NCBI GenBank assembly: GCA_944359885.1
Contig: CALVTC010000008.1
Coordinates: forward strand, 1-35,000
Reading direction: 5' to 3'
Length of the DNA stretch: 35,000 nucleotides
From: an uncultured Bacilli bacterium
GTDB lineage: Bacteria > Bacillota_I > Bacilli_A > RF39 > UBA660
The notes under the pieces are model-generated. The model saw only the letters and a list, made by a program, of their open reading frames with translations, was not told the origin of the DNA and ran no database searches. Every line of letters begins with the position of its first letter. Positions within the stretch are counted from its first letter, which is position 1. The translations under genes and the position numbers were made by a program. Below, piece after piece: positions 29,764 through 35,000 of the stretch.

Positions 29764-30293
29764 TTATTGTCGTATTCACTCATAATAATCTGATTGATTT
29801 CTTCAGGAGACTCCTTGCAACCACCCTCTAACCATTTTTTCACAATCGCATTAAATCCAGCTCTAAAAAACTCAATATGGTAACCAATATACTGATCGTT
29901 GTAATAACGTTTAGCTAAATTAGTATCGTACAGAACTTTTTCTTCAACTGGTAATACATTAGGATCATTTTCCAATTTAAAATAAGTCTTAAAGAATAAT
30001 TGGTTTTCTTTAATTAACCGAAATATTTTAGAAAAGTCATTAGAATTATATCCCTTTGCTCTCTCATCTTGATATAAATCACTAACGTCTTCAATTAATC
30101 TAAGACGTATTTTATCAGCTAAATCATAAATATCTAAATAGTTATTATAAAAAGTAGTGCGATTAAGTCCTGTTGTTTTACAAATATCTGTAACGGTAAT
30201 TTGGCTAAGTTCTTTTTCTTGTAATAAATTGACAAAAGCTTTTTCTATTTTTCTCTGAGATTCTTTTCTTCTTTTATTATTTTGAATATTCAT
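29754..30293 (-). CDS. TetR-family transcriptional regulator
   Basis: A 179-residue repressor. The helix-turn-helix spans about residues 12-56: RKIEKAFVNLLQEKELSQITVTDICKTTGLNRTTFYNNYLDIYDL (shown in family order; key parts ITVTDICKTTGLNRTTFY). The C-terminal part (YHIEFFRAGFNAIVKKWLEGGCKESPEEI) is typical of the TetR_C_7/8-like ligand domain. I chose ATG 30293; a second ATG at 30311 would add MGGGGN and lies before the ribosome-site tract. That tract is an unusual G8 run. The divergent operators at 30315-30330 and 30383-30398 fit autoregulation and control of the plus-strand genes. Confidence 0.88.
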   Translation of the reverse strand: MNIQNNKRRKESQRKIEKAFVNLLQEKELSQITVTDICKTTGLNRTTFYNNYLDIYDLADKIRLRLIEDVSDLYQDERAKGYNSNDFSKIFRLIKENQLFFKTYFKLENDPNVLPVEEKVLYDTNLAKRYYNDQYIGYHIEFFRAGFNAIVKKWLEGGCKESPEEINQIIMSEYDNKKS

Positions 30294-30314
30294 ATTTCCC
30301 CCCCCTCCCATTAT

Positions 30315-30398
30315 TTCAACAAATGTTGAAAAATTGATGATTGTTTTTCATCAATAATATTATTATACTTTAATTGTAATACATCAACAAGTGTTGAT
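30315..30398. promoter_or_regulatory. Divergent promoter region with two TetR operators
   Basis: TTCAACAAATGTTGAA (30315-30330) and ATCAACAAGTGTTGAT (30383-30398) share TCAACA-2-TGTTGA and are each perfect inverted repeats, very likely TetR operators. Between them TTGATGA (30334-30340) and TCATCAA (30348-30354) form another inverted repeat. A plus-strand promoter TTGTTT (30341-30346), 17 bases, TATACT (30364-30369) lies between; the second operator covers its start region. The first operator lies in the tetR leader. Confidence 0.82.
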
Positions 30399-30417
30399 TT
30401 TTAAAGGAGGAGAAAAT

Positions 30418-30657
30418 ATGGCAAAATCAAAACTAGTAAAAGCAAATGAAAAGATAGCAGAAGGTGTTACAACAGGATTTAAAAAAATGAGTGACGGGGT
30501 CGTAAATGGTTTTAACAAAATGAGCGATGCTGTAGTAGGAGGCTATACAAAGATTGAAGACAAATTTGTGGATGAATTTTTAACAAAAGATGGAGAAACA
30601 GTAGAAGAGGCAAAAAAGAGACTAAAACAAGAAGAAGAGGAAAGAAAAAATAAATAA
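30418..30657 (+). CDS. Small protein with 11-residue amphipathic repeats
   Basis: A 79-residue soluble protein. After MAKSKLVKANEKIAEG it shows consecutive 11-residue units: VTTGFKKMSDG, VVNGFNKMSDA, VVGGYTKIEDK, and a related FVDEFLTKDGE. The C-terminus EEAKKRLKQEEEERKNK is a charged helix. Eleven-residue periodicity gives an amphipathic helix that lies on membranes, as in apolipoproteins and synucleins. AAAGGAGGAGAAAAT precedes the ATG; a GTG at 30391 lies inside the operator and is not used. It is the first gene under TetR control and shares an operon with a four-helix membrane protein. No enzymatic function seen. Confidence 0.78.
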   Translation: MAKSKLVKANEKIAEGVTTGFKKMSDGVVNGFNKMSDAVVGGYTKIEDKFVDEFLTKDGETVEEAKKRLKQEEEERKNK

Positions 30658-30666
30658 GGAGTCTAA

Positions 30667-31059
30667 ATGAAAAAAGAAACATTATTAGAAATTATTTTAG
30701 GAACAATTGGAGGATTAGTTTTTGCAATAGGAATGTGCATGTCACTAATACCTGAATGGAATCTATTTACTACTGGGATAGTGATTGCTATTGTAGGATT
30801 TATCATATTACTTTGTATTATTCCAATATATAGAAAATCCCGCCCAAAAAAAGAACCAAAACCAATCAATTGGGGATTTGTACTTGCCTGGATAATTGGA
30901 GTAGTAGGTGCTTTAATCATGGGTTTTGGAATGAGCAAAACTATGATTGATGGAGCAACCCAAACAGAGATGATAACAGGAATTATCACAGGAGTGATTG
31001 GTTTAATCATCTGCGTATTAGACTATCCAGTATATTCTTATTTAAAGAAAAATAAATAA
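30667..31059 (+). CDS. Four-helix membrane protein
   Basis: A 130-residue protein with four predicted transmembrane helices (about 7-27, 34-53, 71-92, 102-121) and a basic, proline-rich cytosolic loop (YRKSRPKKEPKPINW). Glycines and small residues are frequent in the helices. TAAGGAG overlaps the stop of the previous gene, 9 bases before the ATG, so the pair is co-translated. Together with the 11-mer-repeat protein it may form a membrane-shaping or stress unit under TetR control. Family not recognised. Confidence 0.72.
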   Translation: MKKETLLEIILGTIGGLVFAIGMCMSLIPEWNLFTTGIVIAIVGFIILLCIIPIYRKSRPKKEPKPINWGFVLAWIIGVVGALIMGFGMSKTMIDGATQTEMITGIITGVIGLIICVLDYPVYSYLKKNK

Positions 31060-31086
31060 AGGTAGAAGATATTTCTTCCTTTTTTG
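31058..31086 (+). terminator. Terminator of TetR-controlled operon
   Basis: AAAGG-TAG-AAG pairs with CTT-CCTTT around a short bulge, followed by TTTT. It begins at the stop codon of the membrane protein gene. Confidence 0.55.
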
Positions 31087-31119
31087 CTATGATTTAGTAT
31101 AAAGATAGGAAGTGATACT

Positions 31120-31959
31120 ATGAAAAAACTATTAAAGCATATTTTTGAACCAAACAAAATAATAGGATTTTTTCTTTGTAATATTAGTATTTTTTTACTC
31201 ATATATGTTTTCACAAAACATCTAGAGGACACTCCAATTGCATACACTGCTTATCTTTTATCAACATATGCCTTAATTGTATTTATCATTTGGTTTATAA
31301 AAGCATGCGAGTTTGGTTTTAACTTTATCAAGAAAAATTCAAAATTATATCTCTGGTATGATAAAAATAAAAAAACAATTTCGAAGCAAACATTACATAT
31401 ATCTTTCTTAATTAATTTATTATATGGAATATTCAAATTAACAACAGGAATTTATTATAAATCAGCTTGGTTTATTACATTTGCAATCTATTATTTACTA
31501 CTATGTCTAATGAAGATAAATTTGATCTCCAGTTTTAAAAAAGATTATAATCTATCAAAAGAATATAAGAAATTAAAACATACTGGTATTGTTCTATTAC
31601 TATTAGATATTGTATTATCGGGAATGATTATTTTAATTATTCATAAAAACGAAACTTTCTTTTATCCAGGATATTTAATTTATATAGTAGCGTTATATGA
31701 TTTTTATCTAATAATTAGTGCTACTAGAAATGTATTCAAATATTATAATCACAAAAGTAAAATATTAACCGCTAGTAAATGTATTAACTTAACAGTAGCA
31801 ATGATATCTATGATGTCCTTAGAAGTCGCAATGATTTATCAATTTGGAAATAATGATATAGAATTTAAAAATACAATGATTGGAATAACAGGATTTGCAG
31901 TGGCTATAATAAATTCTATAATGGCAATTTACATAATAAGGAAGTCAATCAAAAATTAA
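31120..31959 (+). CDS. Multi-pass membrane protein, unknown function
   Basis: A 279-residue protein with about seven hydrophobic helices: near 14-32, 41-62, 92-110, 118-135, 155-175, 185-205 and 220-275 (two). Between helices 2 and 3 lies a soluble basic segment (FNFIKKNSKLYLWYDKNKKTISKQ, given in two parts: FNFIKKNSKLY and WYDKNKKTISKQ). No catalytic or transport motif is seen. AGGAAGTG precedes the ATG. It stands alone between two terminators. I cannot name a family. Confidence 0.68.
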   Translation: MKKLLKHIFEPNKIIGFFLCNISIFLLIYVFTKHLEDTPIAYTAYLLSTYALIVFIIWFIKACEFGFNFIKKNSKLYLWYDKNKKTISKQTLHISFLINLLYGIFKLTTGIYYKSAWFITFAIYYLLLCLMKINLISSFKKDYNLSKEYKKLKHTGIVLLLLDIVLSGMIILIIHKNETFFYPGYLIYIVALYDFYLIISATRNVFKYYNHKSKILTASKCINLTVAMISMMSLEVAMIYQFGNNDIEFKNTMIGITGFAVAIINSIMAIYIIRKSIKN

Positions 31960-32050
31960 CCAAAAAGAAAAGAAGTAAACGCAAAGTTTAGTTATAATTT
32001 ATTTTCTTTGGACAACTTTTATGGTAATATTCAAAATGAGGTGAAATAAA

Positions 32051-32659
32051 TTGAAGAATAAAGGAATCATCATTACTTTAGGAATTATTATTATCATATT
32101 AGTAGCAATAATTATTTTCTTGCTTGTAGATAATAATACTACCGGACAAGAAAAAAACGAAAGTGATGCAGCAAAATTTAAAGAAGAATATACTTTAGTA
32201 GAGGAAAATAATAGATTTGTCTATACAGATATAGATGAAATCATAAACATTTTAGAAGAAGGAACAGGCATCGTTTATTTAGGATTTCCAGAATGTAAAT
32301 GGTGTCAACAATATGTAGTTTATCTAAATGAAGTAGCAGAAGAAAGAAATGTTTCTAAAATATATTATTACAATATTAGACAAGACAGACAAGATAATAC
32401 AGAAAATTATCAAACGATTGTAAATTTATTAAAAGATTATTTACAAAAAGATGAAAATGGTAATCTTAGAATTTATGTCCCTGCTGCTATATTTATGAGC
32501 AATGGAAAAATATTAGGTTTCGATGACGAAACATCTTATGATACAAATGGATATGATAATCCAAGCGAGTATTGGACTGCTGATAAAGTAGCAAGCTTAA
32601 AAGATAGACTAAATTCATATCTTGATAAATCAAATATTTGTTTCGATTGTAATAGTTAA
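32051..32659 (+). CDS. Membrane-anchored thioredoxin-like protein
   Basis: A 202-residue protein. Residues 4-26 form an N-terminal anchor, so the domain should lie outside the membrane. The thioredoxin-like domain has the CxxC motif in FPECKWCQQY (Cys near residues 80 and 83) and a cis-proline-like VPAAIFM near residue 150. A second Cys pair is at the C-terminus (NICFDCNS). The active-site pair CKWC differs from CGPC. The start codon is TTG, 7 bases after GAGGTG. The role is probably thiol-disulfide exchange or a disulfide-linked redox relay at the cell surface. Confidence 0.85.
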   Translation: MKNKGIIITLGIIIIILVAIIIFLLVDNNTTGQEKNESDAAKFKEEYTLVEENNRFVYTDIDEIINILEEGTGIVYLGFPECKWCQQYVVYLNEVAEERNVSKIYYYNIRQDRQDNTENYQTIVNLLKDYLQKDENGNLRIYVPAAIFMSNGKILGFDDETSYDTNGYDNPSEYWTADKVASLKDRLNSYLDKSNICFDCNS

Positions 32660-32664
32660 ATACT

Positions 32665-32696
32665 AAAAAGAACAAACCTTATGTTATGTTCTTTTT
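32665..32696 (+). terminator. Terminator after thioredoxin-like gene
   Basis: AAAAAGAACA (32665-32674) and TGTTCTTTTT (32687-32696) are 10-bp perfect complements ending in Ts. Confidence 0.87.
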
Positions 32697-32815
32697 ATGT
32701 CGAAAAACATTAATAATTCTCTATACCATAAAGCTTTAACAAATCCCCGGTGATTTCATTACTAAGATACCAAATAGCTCGAATAATGATAAGTTAAACA
32801 AAATGAAAAAAATGG

Positions 32816-32844
32816 TTGTAGGACTATAAAATATTTAGTATGAT
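32816..32844 (+). promoter_or_regulatory. Promoter of NatAB-type operon
   Basis: TTGTAG (32816-32821), 17 bases, TATGAT (32839-32844), then a leader of about 45 bases with a short hairpin TGCGT (32850-32854) and ACGCA (32860-32864). The rest of the interval from 32697 shows nothing recognisable. Confidence 0.65.
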
Positions 32845-32893
32845 AAATTTGCGTAGAAAACGCATAAAACATAATAATATAGGAGAGGAAAAA

Positions 32894-33652
32894 ATGATAG
32901 TAGTAGAACACATAACAAAAAAGTTTACTCGATTCAAAAACAAACGAGAAAAAGAAGAGTTTTTTGCCGATAATGATATTTCATTCAAAGCAGAGGATGG
33001 ACAAATCATAGGAATTCTAGGGCCTAATGGTGCTGGGAAAACAACGCTTCTTAGAATGATTGCTGGAATACTAGAACCAACTTCTGGTTCCATTACATTT
33101 GATGGAATGACTTATCTTGATCAAGAAATTGAAATCAAAAAACAAATTGCTTACCTTTCAGGAAACACCAAATTATATGATACTCTAACAGCTTATGAAT
33201 TATTAAAGATGTGCTGTGATATTTATAATGTAGAAAAAAACATTCAAGATCAAAAAATAAACGAGGTAGCCAAAGTATTAAAAATGGAAGCATTTCTACA
33301 TAATAAAATAGCTAATCTTTCAACTGGTCAAACTCAGAAAGTAAATATTGCAAGATGCTTAATTCATGATCCTAAATACTATATCTTAGATGAAGCAACA
33401 ACAGGTCTAGATATTATTTCGAGTCAAATTATATTAGACTTCATCAAAGGTGAAAGAAAAAAGAAAAAGACAATATTGTATTCCACTCATTATATGGAAG
33501 AAGCGGAAAATATCTGTGATAAAGTTATCATGATTAATAAAGGAAAAGTAATAAAAACTGGAACACCTGATGAAATCAAAAAAGATACAAAAACTACAAA
33601 CTTACGGGATGCATTTTTTGCTTTGATAGGGGGTATAACAAATGAAGAATAA
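32894..33652 (+). CDS. NatA-type ABC transporter ATP-binding protein
   Basis: A 252-residue ATPase of the NatA/CcmA type, partner of the permease that follows. Walker A GPNGAGKTT lies near residues 43-51, the signature LSTGQTQKVNIARCL near 138, and Walker B YYILDEATTGLD near 156-167, with STHYMEEAENICD as the switch-His region. The Q-loop region reads AYLSGNTKLYDTLTAYE. AGGAGAGG lies 5-6 bases before the ATG. The stop overlaps the permease start by 11 bases. Members export sodium, drugs or peptides; here the substrate is not known. Confidence 0.9.
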   Translation: MIVVEHITKKFTRFKNKREKEEFFADNDISFKAEDGQIIGILGPNGAGKTTLLRMIAGILEPTSGSITFDGMTYLDQEIEIKKQIAYLSGNTKLYDTLTAYELLKMCCDIYNVEKNIQDQKINEVAKVLKMEAFLHNKIANLSTGQTQKVNIARCLIHDPKYYILDEATTGLDIISSQIILDFIKGERKKKKTILYSTHYMEEAENICDKVIMINKGKVIKTGTPDEIKKDTKTTNLRDAFFALIGGITNEE

Positions 33653-34790
33653 TCTATGGAACATTTTAAAGAAAGAGCTAAGAGAGTTATTTAGAGATAA
33701 AAAATCTCTTGCTATGATGTTAGTAATCCCAATTTTTATACCACTTTTAGTAATTGGCATGTCTGCTTTGTTTGAATCACAAATGAATGTAGATACAAAA
33801 GACTATAATAAGATAGGGTTTAATTATGAATTATCTGAAATAGAAGAAAATCTTGCAAAAGAGATGGATATCGAGGTTACAACAAAAAAAGAAAAAGGCC
33901 TAAAAAAAGATTATGAAGAAGGTATTATTGACTTATATATCACAAAAGAAGATAATCATTATACAATTCACAGTAATACCTCAGATAACAGTTCTTATGC
34001 CTCTAATTTAATGGAAAGCTATTTCAACACGTACAAAGAAATTCTTCAACAACAAACACTACAAGAAAATAATATGGATGCAGATAAGTTTATAAATATC
34101 ATCACAGTAGAAGAAGAAATGATAGAAGAAGATAATTTCTTCGCTAGTTATATTAAAAATTATGCATTTTTATTTATTCTAATGGCCATTACCGTATCAG
34201 CAACTTATCCAGCAACAGATACAACAGCAGGCGAAAGAGAAAGAGGTACATTAGAAACGCTACTTACATTCCCAATTAAAAGTAAGGATATTATCATTGG
34301 TAAGTTTTTAGGAGTAACAATATCATCTATTATTACTGGATTACTAAGTCTATTACTTGCCATCATTGCTTTATTCTTAACCAAGGATATGTTTACCATT
34401 TATGAAGGCGTAGATGTCATGTATTCAGCAAGTAGTATTATCTATGCTATTGTAGTAATTATTACTTATTCATTCTTCATCAGTGGACTTTGTATTGCAA
34501 TAGCATCTACTTCAAAAACATTTAAAGAAGCACAAAGTGCCTTAACACCGCTAACATTCATCTCATTATTCCCAGGTATGATTGCTTTCATGATAGGTAT
34601 TACGACAACGCCATTAATATCAATAATTCCATTTCTAAACTTCACAACCATATTTACCGATATTACAGCAGGAAATCTTAATGCCCTACATATTGCTTTA
34701 ATGATTCTATCAACAATTATCTATATTAGTATTGTGTTATATTACATTATCAAACAATATAAGTCAGAAAAAGTATTATTTGCTAAATAG
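33642..34790 (+). CDS. NatB-type ABC permease
   Basis: A 382-residue ABC-2 permease of the NatB class. One helix (22-42) is followed by an outside domain of about 120 residues rich in Asp, Glu and Asn (YNKIGFNYELSEIEENLAKE and on), then five or six helices from about 170 to the end. The conserved block TDTTAGERERGTLETLLTFPI with KFLGV lies near 192-225. GGGGGT precedes the ATG, which overlaps the ATPase gene. The complete pair should be a working exporter. Its end is followed by about 200 bases without an intact gene. Confidence 0.9.
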   Translation: MKNNLWNILKKELRELFRDKKSLAMMLVIPIFIPLLVIGMSALFESQMNVDTKDYNKIGFNYELSEIEENLAKEMDIEVTTKKEKGLKKDYEEGIIDLYITKEDNHYTIHSNTSDNSSYASNLMESYFNTYKEILQQQTLQENNMDADKFINIITVEEEMIEEDNFFASYIKNYAFLFILMAITVSATYPATDTTAGERERGTLETLLTFPIKSKDIIIGKFLGVTISSIITGLLSLLLAIIALFLTKDMFTIYEGVDVMYSASSIIYAIVVIITYSFFISGLCIAIASTSKTFKEAQSALTPLTFISLFPGMIAFMIGITTTPLISIIPFLNFTTIFTDITAGNLNALHIALMILSTIIYISIVLYYIIKQYKSEKVLFAK

Positions 34791-34895
34791 TAAATTTAAA
34801 TACTTTCGCAATTAATAATGTCGAGACAGATGAAAGTTTTCAAAATAAAAAAATATACTTTGATTTAAGGTAAAATGATAATCTTTATAAAAGCG

Positions 34896-35000
34896 TGGTA
34901 TAATGAATATGAAATCAAAGGAGGAAAGGTTGAAAAAAACATAATTAAACTAAAACATGCAAAAGGAGTTCAAAAATAAGAAATTTTTTTGAACTTAAAG
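34896..35000 (+). other. Promoter and beginning of an incomplete, probably frameshifted gene
   Basis: TGGTATAAT (34896-34904) is an extended -10; GGAGGAAAGG with TTG follows at 34920-34932. The TTG frame stops after four codons (TTG AAA AAA ACA TAA). One more A in the A7 run (34933-34939) would give MKKNIIKLKHAKGVQK, and one more A in the A5 run (34972-34976) would continue with IRNFFELK to the window end. Alternatively GTTCAAAAA (34968-34976) and TTTTTGAAC (34986-34994) form a leader hairpin. The interval 34791-34895 holds nothing recognisable. Confidence 0.35.

Noticed and set aside
30663-31010. Minus-strand frame opposite the four-helix membrane protein
   Set aside because: It has no ribosome site, its composition mirrors the plus-strand hydrophobic gene, and the plus-strand gene has good context. 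The same holds for the other long antisense frames in the window.
32697-32893. tRNA or small RNA gene before the NatA-type gene
   Set aside because: CCCCGGTG suggested a structured RNA, but no cloverleaf or convincing long stem could be formed; only a promoter and a 5-bp hairpin are supported.
1-35000. Alternative code with TGA as Trp
   Set aside because: Genes end in TGA at 928-930 and 23311-23313 and Trp codons in conserved positions are TGG.

Overview
The window is strongly AT-rich DNA using the standard bacterial code: TGA ends genes (for example at 928-930 and 23311-23313) and Trp is TGG. Strong GGAGG-type ribosome sites, a Gram-positive LexA/DinR box, a YolD/UvrX-type polymerase pair and BceAB-, YugP- and NatAB-type genes point to a low-GC Bacillota, probably a host-associated member of the Bacilli or a neighbouring class. 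No rRNA, tRNA or CRISPR array was recognised. This is accessory, fast-changing chromosome: many short operons for transport, stress and envelope functions, three insertion sequences and at least six broken genes.

Layout. 1-1.65 kb: an ABC-2 exporter pair. 1.65-3.25 kb: an IS91-type element carrying an HUH transposase and a coupled zinc-ribbon gene. 3.24-5.2 kb: an SOS-controlled Y-family polymerase with YolD, whose promoter contains a LexA box next to the IS end. 5.2-6 kb: a lipoprotein. 6.1-10.6 kb: a BceAB-RS-type peptide-sensing and detoxification module. Its ATPase and response regulator are intact, but the permease has two one-base frame changes and the kinase is broken by an exact 47-bp tandem duplication. 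10.7-13 kb: nitroreductase, lipoprotein and a GPP34-like protein. 13-18.2 kb: an array of small unrelated genes separated by a recurring junction sequence, into which two identical IS110 elements have inserted. 18.2-20.8 kb: two XRE regulators, a hydrolase, and a deletion scar joining an alkD-like fragment to an ABC permease fragment. 20.8-26.8 kb: YugP-type protease, an ABC-F protein behind an elaborate leader, a flavin reductase, an iron-dependent alcohol dehydrogenase, and a membrane-anchored hydrolase plus flavodoxin. 26.9-29.7 kb: an ECF sigma operon with two membrane proteins, DedA and a PAP2 phosphatase. 29.7-31.1 kb: a divergent TetR unit with twin operators controlling a small 11-mer-repeat protein and a membrane protein. 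31.1-35 kb: membrane protein, anchored thioredoxin-like protein, NatAB-type exporter, and a probably frameshifted gene at the window end.

The most rewarding region is the IS110 pair. Each copy carries, upstream of its transposase, a putative bridge RNA with two guide loops. The guides can be read against the element's own ends and its insertion sites. Joining the two ends around a CA core creates a promoter (TTGACA, 17 nt, TATACT), which fixes the boundaries. The same reading predicts a third, still empty target (AAATTACAATTT) at 18051-18062. The AAATTACA motif also follows four small genes almost directly after their stop codons, giving the locus a cassette-like look. Other notable points are the phased operator-like repeats before the BceA-type gene, mutually exclusive hairpins before the ABC-F gene, and a G8 tract in the TetR translation start region.
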